From the NCBI GenBank assembly GCA_963556255.1, contig OY744607.1, positions 39,917,390-39,981,389 on the forward strand: a DNA stretch of 64,000 nt, read 5' to 3'. The first letter of the stretch is position 1; every line of letters starts with the position of its first letter. This document shows positions 22,915-33,375 of the stretch, in pieces. The notes beneath the pieces were generated by a model. The model worked only from the letters and a program-made list of their open reading frames with translations, searched no databases and was not told where the DNA came from. This DNA is from Allolobophora icterica. Lineage: Eukaryota; Annelida; Clitellata; Crassiclitellata; Lumbricidae. The position numbers and the translations under genes are program-made.

Positions 22915-25900
22915 ATGGAGAAACTAAGTGCTGAAAGACAAGCAGATATTAAGAAGATGTCTACGGAAAGGCTAAAACAGCGTTTGTTGAAAGCCGGTTT
23001 TAAAGAAGAACAATTAGAAGGTATGTCACGTGGTGACATGATGCAGGAACTCGCCGATGTGTGGGTTAAAGAAGAAGTCGAAGAAGAAGGTGCCGTTGGC
23101 GGTACCGTAGAAAAGGCTATTGAAAAACCTCCTGCGCCTATGTCTATGGAGATGTTGATGCAGTGGATGATGATGAAAGAAGATAGGGAGGAGAAACGGA
23201 GACAAGAAGAGAAAGATAGGGAGGAGAAACGGAGACAAGAAGAGAAAGATAGGGAGGAGAAACGGAGACAAGAAGAGAAAGATAGGGAGGAGAAACGGAG
23301 ACAAGAAGAGAAAGAAAGAGAGGAGAAACGGAGACAAGAAGAGAAAGAACTGAGACAAGAAGAGAAAGAAAGAGAAGATAGACGAAGACAAGAAGAGAAA
23401 GAGTTGAGACAAGAAGCAGAACGTGTAAGACAAGACGAATTGCGCTTGCAGAGAGAGAAAGAAGAGAAAGCGGAACTTGCAAGGCAAGAGGAATTGCGTC
23501 TGCAAAGAGAGAGAGAAGATAAAGCAGAACAAGTGCGTAAGGCAGAACTTGAATTGCAAAAGAATCAGTTTGAGATTCAGTTAGAACAGTTGAAAAGAGA
23601 TAGGGAAGATGCTGAAAGAAGAAGACTGGAGCAGATGATTGAATCTGAAAAAGCTAGAAAAAGTGATGAAGAGGTACGTCAGCAACAGATTGAAGCAAAG
23701 AGAATGCGTGAAGAAGAAAAAGAAAAAGCGCGAACGTTAGAGTTGGAACGTGCAGAACAGATCAGACAAGAAGAACTCAAATTTCAGAAAGAAAGTTTGG
23801 AAAAGGCAGAGGCAGAAAGACAGGAACGTCTGAAACTGGAGAAATCAAAATTGACATTGAAAGAAACGCAAATGAGAGAAGAACGGGAAGCAGAAAGAAG
23901 GAAGCAGCAAGAAAGTGAAACTTTGGTGTCAAAAATTAAGAAAATAGGTGATGCAATGAAGCATGTATTGCCTCAAATGCCAACTGATATGATGGAGGTG
24001 CCATTATATTTTGAAACAGTCGAGAACGCATTTCGCAGTTTTGCTGTGGAAAAGCCGTTTTGGGTGAAATTATTACTACCATTGATGACGCCGAAAGCTC
24101 GAACCGTTCTGAATAGATTGTCATTCGATGATCTAGACAATTACGATAAAGTCAAGCAGCACTTATTAAAAGAATTTAAATTGACCTCGAGAGAATACAG
24201 AGCCAGATTTGTGGATGCTAAGAAGACAACAGAAGAGACTTATACGATGTTTACGGCAAGACTGAAGAACTTGCTAAACTATTACGTGAGAAGTCGAAAC
24301 GTGAACAGAGAGTATGATACGCTCTTTGATTTGCTGGTAGCGGATAAGCTAAAAGAATGTTTACCGCCAGGTCCACTACAGTTTGTATTGTCGAAGGAAG
24401 GAACTGACTGTCTTCAAGCTAGTGCAGTGGCAGACCTAGCAGACATTCATGTAAACAATCGAATTGGGTTTGCGATCCCAAATATAAACAGTTATCTTTC
24501 TCAACGTTCCGTAAACCAAAGCCAGAGTGGAAAGTGGAAAAGTAATCCAGGAACAGGGAGTCAGTTCAAAGGTAAAGAAGTCAAGGTTAATGTCCCTGTA
24601 CCCAATGAGACCAGAGAAGTGACGTTTGGTCGTCAGGGATTTAACAAATCGTCAGCGCCGTTTGCCAAGAGGGAAGGCAACACATCGTTTACGCAGTATA
24701 AGAGAAATGAAGGCAATGAACAACGAGGTATGGTGGTGAAGCGTTGTCACAACTGTGGTTCAGACAAACATTTGGTTAAATTTTGTCCAGTTCCAGTGGC
24801 AGCAGCTAGTTCTAGCAGAAATCAAGAACACACAAGGGTGAATTTGATTCAAGTGGTTAGTGATACAGGTAATCAAACCACGGGTCAAGAAAACCAAGAG
24901 ACTGAAGTAAAGTCAGTAATGAAATGTCGTATTCAAAAAGAAATTCTATTGGATGCTGAAGTTCAGAGAGAAGTCATAGGAAAAGATGACAGTCGAATAT
25001 TGAAGAAATCGTTCTTGCAATATGTCGAGGTTGAAATTCGTGGAGTAGACGGTAAAGAGCCAGTGAAAGTCAAAGCACTGAGCGACTCGGGAGCAGAGAT
25101 TCCGGTGATTAGTGAAGAATTACTGAAAGGCATGAAGGTGGAACAAATTGGAAAAGTGAATTTGCAATGTGTGGCAGGAGATGCCATCCCTGCGAAGTTA
25201 GTGAAAGTCGATGTTAGACTGTGTGGTAGTGACGTGGAAGAAGAGGGATTTCCGCGTAAAATCCAGTGTTCACTTACACCTTATGTCACCTTGATGTGTG
25301 CTAGTATTGCAAAGATGGGCAGTACAGAAAGATTCTTGTTGCATCCAGAGATAATTGCCGAATTAAAAGCCGTACCACAGATGAAAATTAAAACGATACA
25401 AGGAGATGTGAGTGTACAAGCAAATGTAATGACGAGAGCGCAGAGTCGGAAACAGGAAATGGTAGCTGTTGATGAGAAGAGTGAAACTGAAAGTTCAAGT
25501 GATGAGGAAAACGAAAGTAATGAGCAACGAAGCTTATCGCGAGATGGTATAACATCAGAGATGAACGAGCAAGAGATGGCTGCATGCGAGAATGGCACAT
25601 TAAATGAAACGGAAGAAGACAATGAATGTGATGTGGGGATAGGAGACTTGTATAGAGATGAAGAGATGGATGAAGAACAAAAGGTGCAGATTGCCGATTC
25701 GAAGAAGTTCGAAGAGCAACAGAGAAATGATGAATCGTTGAAGCCGTGGTGGAAGTTAGCACAAGAGAAAGAATCTGAATTCTGTGTGATCAACGGTTTA
25801 TTGCATAAGAAATATCAGATATTAGACCAGACGATATATCAACTAGTGTTACCAAAAGACAGACGAATTAAAGTGATGGAGTTGGCGCATGAATCAGTGT

Positions 25901-28431
25901 TTGGAGGACATCTAGGAGAAGAGAAAACAAGAGAACGAATAAAATTATCTTTTGTATGGCCAAAGATGAGAAGAGACATTGTGAAATTTTGTAAGTCTTG
26001 TGAGAAATGTCAACTAAAGGCAAGGAGTTTGGTGATGGATAGAGTGCCCATCACTCCAGTCTCAAGAGAAGAGGTCGCCTTCAGGAGAATGACGATGGAC
26101 CTCGTTGGCCCGATCGATCCAGTATCTGCTGCAGGTCACAAGTATTGTTTATGCATTGTGGACTCGTGCACCAGATGGCCTACAATCTTTTTATTGAAAT
26201 CGCTGACAGCGAAGGCTGTGTGTGAAGCGTTGATGGAACTATTCATGAACGTTGGTGTGCCGTCCGTGATTACAAGTGACCAAGGAACGAACTTCACAGC
26301 CAGTTTGACAAGAGAATTTCTCAATTTAATGGGCTGTAGTCCAAGATTCGACACACCAGGACACCCAGAAGCTGCTGGATTAGTAGAAAGATGGAATCAG
26401 ACATTTAAAAAGATGATCCATCATGTGATAATAGACAACCCGAGGAAATGGCACAAGATAATTCCTTTCACAGTGTGGGCATTACGTGAAGTGCCGAATG
26501 CAACTACTGGAGTATCACCATATATGCTTGTCTATGGGAAAATTCCGAGAGGACCATTGGCAATATTAAAAGAGAGTTGGACTAGAGAAATAAACTTACC
26601 CCCTCATGTTGGAGTTAAACCAGAAAAGTATTTGAAAGAACTCAAAGAAAATATGGAGAAAGCATTATTGTTTGCAGAATCTTACTCTCGAGAAAAGCAA
26701 TTACAATACACGAATCAGTATAACAAGAGAGCAAAGCACAAAGAATTTGAAGCTGGTGAGAAAGTCATAGTTTTGTATCCAACGTCAACGAACAAACTTA
26801 TTTCTCGATGGCATGGTCCATGTACGATCATACATCGAAGATCAAAGTACTCTTATTTAGTCGATATGGGTGAAAATGGTCGAAAAATAATTCACGCCAA
26901 CAAGATCAGAAAATATGTTACTCGAGCATTAAGTTGTGGTCTAATCGTTGAAGAAGATGAAGATTTTGGTTCAGTGGTTGAATTACCAATGAGGAATGAG
27001 GTTCAAGATGACAAGAATGCACTTAACCTCGATCCTGAACAAATTAGCCATTTGACAGTAACTCAGCAAGAACAGTTGTTGAAAGTTTTGAACAAATACT
27101 GTGACAGATTTTCAGAAAAACCCGGATTATGTACATTGGTTGAACATGAAATTGAACTAAAACCAGGATTTCATGGAAAGGAATTTGCAGCATATCGAAT
27201 TCCTTTGATTTATCGAGCAGAAGTGGAACGTCAGATCAAAGAAATGTTAAAAACAAACATTATTAAACCATCATCGAGCAGAATGGCAAGCCCTTTGGTT
27301 ATTGTTAAAAAGAAAGACGGATCTTTGAGACTTGCCTGTGACTACAGATACATTAACTCATTCACAGTGGATTGTAAATATCCGATGCCGATTGTCAGAG
27401 ACGTTTTGAACAAAGTTGGAAAGTCTAATGTGATTTCTATTTTGGACTGTCGAAGTGCTTATTGGACTTGTCCTGTAAAACAATCTGATCAATGGAAGAC
27501 AGCTTTTGTAACACATAATGGACTGTATGAATTTACTCGTGTTCCTTTTGGAATGATAAATTCTGGCCGAACTTTTGTTAAGGCGATAAATTTAGTTTTA
27601 CAGCCTATAAGTGACTTTGCAGAACCGTATGTTGATGACATTGCTGTGCATTCTGACAGTTGGAAAGTTCACTTGCAGCATCTAGATGCATTTTTGATGC
27701 AAATGAGATTGCATAACGTTACTTTGAATTTGAAAAAATGCATATTTGGTAAGAGTGAGGTAAGGTTTATCGGTCATGTGGTTGGGTCTGGTAAGATAAA
27801 GATGAATCCAGACAGAATTGAAAGTTTGACTAATTTGAAGATCCCAGAAACTAAGAAGCAAGTTAAGCAACTGCTTGGATTTTTTAATTATTACAGACAG
27901 TTTATTAAGGACTTTGCACAGATTGCGAAACCTTTATCTGATTTAACTAGTAAACGTGTTTCTGATAAGATTGATTGGACTGTTGAACATCAGCAAGCAT
28001 TTGATTTACTTAAAGAGGCTGTGCGATCCAAAGTAGTGTTATATGTTTTTGAAGTGGGAAAACCATTCAATTTGTACTGCGATAGTAGTGACTTTGCGGT
28101 CGGTGCTGTTTTAACACAGATGGACGACAAGGGAATAGAACGCCCTGTGTCATTTATCAGTCAGAAATTAACTGATACCCAGAAGAGATGGGCTACTGTG
28201 GAAAAGGAAGCCTATGCTATTGTTTGGGCTCTAAACAAGTTAAAAGAAATTATAATTGGATCGAAAATTTTCATTTTTACTGATCACAATCCTCTTACAT
28301 ATTTGACTGAGTCAATGTCTAAGTCTGCTAAACTTGTGCGTTGGGCGTTAGCCTTACAAACTTTTGATGTTGAGGTGAAGTACAAGAAGGGCAGATTGAA
28401 TGTTATTGCTGATTGTTTGTCAAGGTTATAA
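22915..28431 (+). CDS. Gag-Pol polyprotein, Gmr1-like (PR-INT-RT-RH order), 1838 aa
   Basis: A single frame from the ATG at 22915 encodes all retrotransposition functions. Residues 1-80 are an N-terminal Gag domain. About 85-340 is a charged coiled coil with tandem EEKRRQEEKDR units. 350-530 is a retrotransposon Gag core. A CCHC zinc knuckle (CHNCGSDKHLVKFC) is near 610. The protease has DSGAE near 724. The integrase has its zinc-binding H..H/CKSCEKC at 992-1030 and catalytic D1062, D1122 and E1158 (35 residues between the last two), ending with RWHGP near 1300. The reverse transcriptase (about 1410-1650) has YVDD with aspartates 1574/1575. RNase H runs from 1723 (YCDSSD) through TVEKEAYA and FTDHNPL to ADCLSRL at the end. 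Integrase lies before reverse transcriptase, the reverse of usual Ty3/gypsy order, as known from Gmr1 elements. All catalytic residues looked for are present. Confidence 0.95.
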   Translation: MEKLSAERQADIKKMSTERLKQRLLKAGFKEEQLEGMSRGDMMQELADVWVKEEVEEEGAVGGTVEKAIEKPPAPMSMEMLMQWMMMKEDREEKRRQEEKDREEKRRQEEKDREEKRRQEEKDREEKRRQEEKEREEKRRQEEKELRQEEKEREDRRRQEEKELRQEAERVRQDELRLQREKEEKAELARQEELRLQREREDKAEQVRKAELELQKNQFEIQLEQLKRDREDAERRRLEQMIESEKARKSDEEVRQQQIEAKRMREEEKEKARTLELERAEQIRQEELKFQKESLEKAEAERQERLKLEKSKLTLKETQMREEREAERRKQQESETLVSKIKKIGDAMKHVLPQMPTDMMEVPLYFETVENAFRSFAVEKPFWVKLLLPLMTPKARTVLNRLSFDDLDNYDKVKQHLLKEFKLTSREYRARFVDAKKTTEETYTMFTARLKNLLNYYVRSRNVNREYDTLFDLLVADKLKECLPPGPLQFVLSKEGTDCLQASAVADLADIHVNNRIGFAIPNINSYLSQRSVNQSQSGKWKSNPGTGSQFKGKEVKVNVPVPNETREVTFGRQGFNKSSAPFAKREGNTSFTQYKRNEGNEQRGMVVKRCHNCGSDKHLVKFCPVPVAAASSSRNQEHTRVNLIQVVSDTGNQTTGQENQETEVKSVMKCRIQKEILLDAEVQREVIGKDDSRILKKSFLQYVEVEIRGVDGKEPVKVKALSDSGAEIPVISEELLKGMKVEQIGKVNLQCVAGDAIPAKLVKVDVRLCGSDVEEEGFPRKIQCSLTPYVTLMCASIAKMGSTERFLLHPEIIAELKAVPQMKIKTIQGDVSVQANVMTRAQSRKQEMVAVDEKSETESSSDEENESNEQRSLSRDGITSEMNEQEMAACENGTLNETEEDNECDVGIGDLYRDEEMDEEQKVQIADSKKFEEQQRNDESLKPWWKLAQEKESEFCVINGLLHKKYQILDQTIYQLVLPKDRRIKVMELAHESVFGGHLGEEKTRERIKLSFVWPKMRRDIVKFCKSCEKCQLKARSLVMDRVPITPVSREEVAFRRMTMDLVGPIDPVSAAGHKYCLCIVDSCTRWPTIFLLKSLTAKAVCEALMELFMNVGVPSVITSDQGTNFTASLTREFLNLMGCSPRFDTPGHPEAAGLVERWNQTFKKMIHHVIIDNPRKWHKIIPFTVWALREVPNATTGVSPYMLVYGKIPRGPLAILKESWTREINLPPHVGVKPEKYLKELKENMEKALLFAESYSREKQLQYTNQYNKRAKHKEFEAGEKVIVLYPTSTNKLISRWHGPCTIIHRRSKYSYLVDMGENGRKIIHANKIRKYVTRALSCGLIVEEDEDFGSVVELPMRNEVQDDKNALNLDPEQISHLTVTQQEQLLKVLNKYCDRFSEKPGLCTLVEHEIELKPGFHGKEFAAYRIPLIYRAEVERQIKEMLKTNIIKPSSSRMASPLVIVKKKDGSLRLACDYRYINSFTVDCKYPMPIVRDVLNKVGKSNVISILDCRSAYWTCPVKQSDQWKTAFVTHNGLYEFTRVPFGMINSGRTFVKAINLVLQPISDFAEPYVDDIAVHSDSWKVHLQHLDAFLMQMRLHNVTLNLKKCIFGKSEVRFIGHVVGSGKIKMNPDRIESLTNLKIPETKKQVKQLLGFFNYYRQFIKDFAQIAKPLSDLTSKRVSDKIDWTVEHQQAFDLLKEAVRSKVVLYVFEVGKPFNLYCDSSDFAVGAVLTQMDDKGIERPVSFISQKLTDTQKRWATVEKEAYAIVWALNKLKEIIIGSKIFIFTDHNPLTYLTESMSKSAKLVRWALALQTFDVEVKYKKGRLNVIADCLSRL

Positions 28432-28545
28432 GTAATCGTAAGACTGTTCATTAATTAGTTAGATATATATATGTTTCATGTATTTTGGTAATTTCGCAAA
28501 TTTTGAAATTTAATTTGCTCAATTCCAGAAAAAGGAAGGAGGTAA

Positions 28546-29031
28546 TGTGAACTGAGTTTTGTGTACAGTTTTGCAGTGCGAGATATTTAGCGTATATATT
28601 TAGTGCGCTTACTTTAGTTTCACGTGTATACGTATATATGATAAATGCATAACGTTTAATTGTACTGTCTTAGTGACACGCGCGGCCGGCCGATCTGGGC
28701 AGCGGCGCGCTATATGTATATTATTAGATTTCGCTTATGCGCACAGAAGACAGGTGTGTCAAGAGGCGCGAAGAATTATGCTGACTAGAGAAGTTTGAAT
28801 TCGAGTGTGTTCGCTGTAGTAGTGTGGCTGACTAGTTGAGTTGTAATCGAATTGAGTTCTGTCTGTTTGTTTCTTATTAAACTGAAAAGATATTAAACTG
28901 TGTTGCTGATTAATTCAGGTTATACTTATACGTAGAATTAGTGTTCAATAGGTGAACGTTAAATAGGCGTTAAGTACAGAGAGAACAAGGATTTAATCAG
29001 AAGGATTGTCAACGGAAGGATTGGGTTGACA
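28546..29031 (+). repeat. 3' LTR of the Gmr1-like element
   Basis: 486 bp, identical by eye to the 5' LTR at 21996-22481; followed by the ATTTT duplication. Confidence 0.95.
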
Positions 29032-29234
29032 ATTTTATAAAAACCAATTCGCTCAGAATTTTCCGACCAAGACGTGCCTGGTGGGCCTCATAAAAATTCC
29101 GTCATGTTAACAAATACGTTCTACAGGTGCTGAAGTCGCTGACACACACAGAGTAGCTTTTCAAGCACTGTGTTTATGTTTATATTCGTTTAATGAAACA
29201 ACAGACATAACGCTGTAGGTGTACAAGGAAGTGA

Positions 29235-30330
29235 ATTAAAATTGTTAATTGTTAATAATAGCTTAGTAAGAGTTAGAAAATAACATTCTAGATATGAAGT
29301 TTCGAGAGTCTTTATCTGGTAGATTAAAATTGTGAGGACGATTTCTTAGGGAGTAAGGAGTAATATGGTTGGTTGGGAATAGACATCTAATTGAGTGATT
29401 TTCATTGAGTAAAGCTGCTTTAAATAAGGCCATTTCGGCTTTGAGCACAAGCTCAGCTATGGAGGGAGAGATAGTTTGAACATATCCAAATCGTTTGAGT
29501 TTGTTCAGGAATTGTTCAAGGCGCAATTTATCCTTGCCACTTATAAGGCCCCACCAGGCTGGAGAAGCATATAAGGTTCTAGATACGATTGTTGCATTAG
29601 TGATGAGATGTAGTGAGTCTTGAGATGCTCCATGATTTTTGATAGTTCTTAGTGCAAAAAAGGAGGAGGTTCCACTTTTTATCAGTTGATTGATGTGCTC
29701 AGTGACTGTTAATTTTTCTCCGATGGTGACTCCGAGAATCTTGATTGATGTTGACCGTTTAACTCCTGTGATTGAAGGGTTGTCAGAAAGTGAGGGTTGG
29801 TTGCGTTTGATGATAGCCATTTCCCGAGTTTTATCAGGATTGATTTTCAGGTTCTTTGTTTCAGACCAATTGTAAATATGTTGGATTTCATCATTGGCTG
29901 TATTTAATGAATTGGATCCAATTAATAAGTATGTATCATCAGCATATTTGGATAGACGATTTTGATGGTGAATAGGATGGAGATCAGAGATACAGACAAT
30001 AAATCCAGTGGGGCCGAAAACTGATCCCTGTACAACACTGGCATTAATTGAGATGATGATGGATTTAGTTCCATTAAAAATGGTATAGTGGTTCCTGTCT
30101 TGGAGATAGTTAATTAACCAGTTATATATATTGTCTGGGAGGGAAAGTGAAGCTAGTAAGTGTGCAATGGCAGAGTGACTGACAGAATCAAAAGCTTTAG
30201 AAAAATCCATTGAGATCATGATAACATATTTATTATTTTTGAGAAGGTCTGTTGCATGATGTATGATAGAGGTTATTGCTGCAGTGGTAGAACCAGTAGG
30301 TTTAAATGCAAATTGATCATGAAGGGAAAT
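29235..30330 (-). mobile_element. 5'-truncated LINE with open reverse transcriptase
   Basis: The minus-strand frame 30522-29263 is a chimera of 419 codons. About 44 codons come from the MITE at 30391, about 20 from the host hAT, and the rest is LINE. The LINE part starts QFAFKPTGSTTAAI, then MDFSKAFDSVSHS, NASVVQGSVFGPTGF, active site KYADDTYLL, LKINPDKTREM, IKILGVTIG, and ends at the stop at 29263. No internal stop is present. The LINE family resembles 62524-64000 (Jockey/CR1 superfamily, inferred). It sits within hAT copy 1. Confidence 0.85.
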
Positions 30331-30390
30331 ATGATACAGAATAACTGTTGCTGCTGCCAATGGGTTTTCCTGGCCAACATGACTTGTATC

Positions 30391-31123
30391 CATAGGCGTA
30401 GACTCTGGGGGGTCAGCCGGGGCACGTGCCCCTCCAATAATTGAGGAGCCGGGGCAATGCCCCCCAAAAATCGAGAGGAGAATTTCTTTAAATATTAAAA
30501 TATTATGTTTCAATATAGACAAATTTCTTCAGAAACAGAAAAACAGAGACACAGAACTGAAATAGGGCCTACTATCAGAAATTCATAATGAAAACAAAGA
30601 TTTATTTCTATCTTCACAATCTTCAATATGAAACAAATTTACATGTAAACAAAACTTCCCCTTTCATACGAATTAACGTAACACGGGAAGACTCTGCAGA
30701 CTTTCCAGACCAGATCGAGGTTAAAGTTTTTTCGATTTTTGGTTTAAAACAAAAGTAAAAAGAACCACAAAATTTGTTTTTTGTTGTTGTTTTTCTTAAA
30801 TAAATTTCTTATTTTTGTAGAAGTTATTTTAATAACATTGAATTAATAATTTTTAATTTCCGAAACTCGCAACTGAATTAAACTGAGTTGGAGCTCTTGT
30901 TCATGCCATTTTTCTTGATTTTTATGATCCGAAATCCGAAAATCTTAAAAACAACCAAAATAACAAAACCAATCAAAACAAACAAAAACAACAACAAAAA
31001 ACAACGAAAACAACAATAAAACAACAACAACAACAAACAACTCTTGATCTGGAAAAACTTGTTTTTTGCACTCTGGTCCAGACCCCATGCCCCACCAATA
31101 TTTTGGACAAGTTTACGCCAGTG
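30391..31123. mobile_element. 733-bp non-autonomous hAT, CATAGGCGTAGAC ends
   Basis: Left end CATAGGCGTAGAC, right end reversed CACTGGCGTAAAC. CTTGTATC flanks both sides (30383-30390 and 31124-31131). It interrupts the transposase-derived part of hAT copy 1. The interior has a (TTGTTG)/(AACAAC) tract and no coding frame. Confidence 0.85.
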
Positions 31124-31416
31124 CTTGTATCCATCCATAGATATTGGTCGTATGATGCAAGCAGGCTTGATACAGAATTCTTGAGTTCTGTTAAATGACT
31201 GTTCATATTAACAGCCGGTCTTGGTCTTGATCTTGCGAGACCAAGACCAAGACTTTGAACCTCAAGACCAAGACCAAGACCAAGACCTTGAACCTCAAGA
31301 CCAAGACCAAGACCTTGAACCTCAAGACCAAGACCAAGACCAAGACTTTTAAAAACGAACTCGAGTGCACTCGAGACCAAGACCTTGGTATCGAGGACAA
31401 CAAGACTGGTTGTTAT

Positions 31417-32159
31417 AAGTAATCAATATAACTTTATATAAAACTCTAGGTATAGGTTAAAGTTGGAGTCATCTTTGCAAGGGAGTGAAAAGTCATGAGG
31501 ACGAGGTCGGAGGACACGGCCACTGGGTCGGCTAGGGAGGAATAGATGGCGTAGGCTAACACATGTCTTTCATTAGTAAGAATCAGTGCATATTTTAAGG
31601 AATTTTGACTACTGGGACAAAATCAGCCATGGGTTGGAGAAAGTCGCCATGATCTGGTCGAAGAACTTTTTTAAGGAATAAATCTTCAAAAAATTACAAC
31701 TTTTAGACTTTTTATAAAAAAAATTCAAAATTCATCTCCGAAAAAAGTTGATGACTTTTTTTTTTAGTCATCAACTTCTTTTACAACTTTTCTCGGGTCT
31801 CCCAACCAATAACAAGGGGTCATTCAACAATAATTCATACCTTTCTCATTATACTACTAGGACAAATCTTTAAATTCTTCCAACATTTGTCCCACTAGTT
31901 GTAGGCCTACTTTATACATACATTGCCTGGGACAAATCGCTCTGACTACTGGGACAAATCCTAAGACTACTGGGACATTTGTCCCACTAGTTATACAGTT
32001 AAAATATGCCCTGGTAAGAATTGTCCGAAAAAGGCATACATGTATAAGGTTAGCAATGGTAGTAGCTTTGGCAATAACTTGGGTAGCAGACACCGAAAGA
32101 CATGACATTGTGATCGGAGCACATTCAATGCATACATAGAGGAAGAACCCACGGCAAGT
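31417..32159. other. Non-coding; possible small inverted-repeat element at 31604-31991
   Basis: ACTACTGGGACAAA recurs at 31606, 31945 and 31968, and its near-inverse TTTGTCCCACTAG at 31890 and 31979. This suggests a small MITE or several fragments. No target duplication was found. 32040-32159 may be the degraded 3' part of the minus-strand LINE to the right. Confidence 0.4.
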
Positions 32160-32266
32160 GTATATTATAGACTCAACGTGCGAAGTCATATATATAGGAA
32201 CGGTGGAGCGGCTCAACGGTGGACGGAGGTCCTGGAGACAATCATTTGTCGCGTCTTAGACTCATT

Positions 32267-33269
32267 CAGACTTGTTGTCCTCGAGACCAAGGTCTTGGTC
32301 TCGAGTGCACTCGAGTTCGTTTTTAAAAGTCTTGGTCTTGAGACCAAAAGTCTTGGTCTTGGTCTTGAGGTTCAAAGTCTTGGTCTTGCTCTCGCAAGAC
32401 CAAGACCAAGACCGGCTGTCAATTGAAGTCAGTAAACAAAACTCAAGAATTAAAAAATTTATCAAGCCTGTATGCATCACAGCCTACGACAAATAGGCCC
32501 CTACCTACGGACGGACACAAGTCTTGTTGGTCAGGAAAACCCATTGGCAGTAGCAACTAAGTTATGCTGTATCTGGAAGCCCTGCCGAGACTTTTTCTGA
32601 GCCAGACGGTCTGGTAAACCATGGGACGATTTTAAAAAAAGGCTCACGATTTGTAGGCTACATTTAAATCCAGTGCTTGAAAAGTTACGGTGTGTGCCAG
32701 CGACTCCAGCATCTATGGAAAGTATTTTTCACATGGCGAAATTTTTATGAGGTCCCACAAGGCACGTACGTCTTGGTCAGAAAATTCTGAGCGAATTGGT
32801 TTTTATAAACTACAAAAGCATTTGGAATATTTTGCATGAAGGACTTTTGTAAATACGAATTCGGAATTCTCTGCAGTCTGCATTTAGAGTTAATTTGCTT
32901 GAATAAAATAAGACTCACGTTTTCATTAAAATAGCGAGTCTTGGTCTCGAGGTTCAAAGTCTTGGTCTTGGTCTCGAGGTTCAAGGTCTTGGTCTTGCTC
33001 GAGGTTCAAAGTCTTGGTCTTGGTCTTTAAGGTCTTGACAACAAGACTGGACTCATTAAAATAGACTTGACAGTTTTTTAAAGGAAAAGAAGTCTTGGCC
33101 TGAATGTGATTTTTTTGGGTCTTGGTCTCGGTCTTGGTCTCGAGGTTCAAAGTCTTGGTCTTGGTCTCGAGGTTCAAAGTCTTGGTCTTGGTCTCGAGGT
33201 TCAAGGTCTTGGTCTTGCTCGAGGTTCAAAGTCTTGGTCTTGGTCTTTAAGGTCTTGACAACAAGACTG
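32267..33269 (+). mobile_element. hAT element (CAGTCTTGTTGTC family), copy 2
   Basis: Starts CAGACTTGTTGTCC, ends in the inverse of CAGTCTTGTTGTC. GACTCATT flanks both sides (32259-32266 and 33270-33277). CCAAGA-type subterminal arrays lie at both ends. 32640-32790 encodes a decayed hAT C-terminus (NPVLEKLRCVPATPASMES). The right terminus is present twice: a first end plus GACTCATT occurs at about 33046-33064, then the last about 200 bp are repeated. This is a tandem duplication made after insertion. Confidence 0.88.
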
Positions 33270-33375
33270 GACTCATTAAGTCGTAAGTTGTTTTTCAGAG
33301 CCCACTCCGCTATTCCAGCAAGCTCACCATCAACCGTGGATAGGTGCATCGAACCAACCAACAGATAGGTATCAT

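Larger units (their letters stand above)
21996..29031 (+). mobile_element. Gmr1-like Ty3/gypsy LTR retrotransposon, complete
   Basis: Two 486-bp LTRs (TGTGAAC..GTTGACA) with no difference seen by eye. The target duplication ATTTT is at 21991-21995 and 29032-29036. A 433-bp leader, one 1838-codon gag-pol frame, and a polypurine tract AAAAAGGAAGGAGG just before the 3' LTR complete it. The element interrupts hAT copy 1. Identical LTRs, an open frame and a clean duplication imply recent insertion and possible activity. Confidence 0.95.
21644..31408 (-). mobile_element. hAT element (CAGTCTTGTTGTC family), copy 1, carrying nested insertions
   Basis: The two ends, CAGTCTTGTTGTC at 21644 and its inverse at 31408, lie 9.8 kb apart and share the target duplication GTTGTTAT (21636-21643 and 31409-31416). 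Just inside each end is an array of CCAAGA-type hexamers interspersed with TTGAACCTC (21658-21810; 31210-31390). Minus-strand sequence at 29037-29190 reads as a hAT C-terminal dimerisation region (CVSATSAPVERI), with stops. Subtracting the LTR element, LINE and MITE leaves an internally deleted element of under 2 kb. Members 2 and 3 are at 32267 and 33376. Confidence 0.85.

Noticed and set aside
23026..23559. Leu/Phe/Ser-rich membrane-like frame on the minus strand
   Set aside because: Antisense shadow of the Gag coiled-coil coding region.
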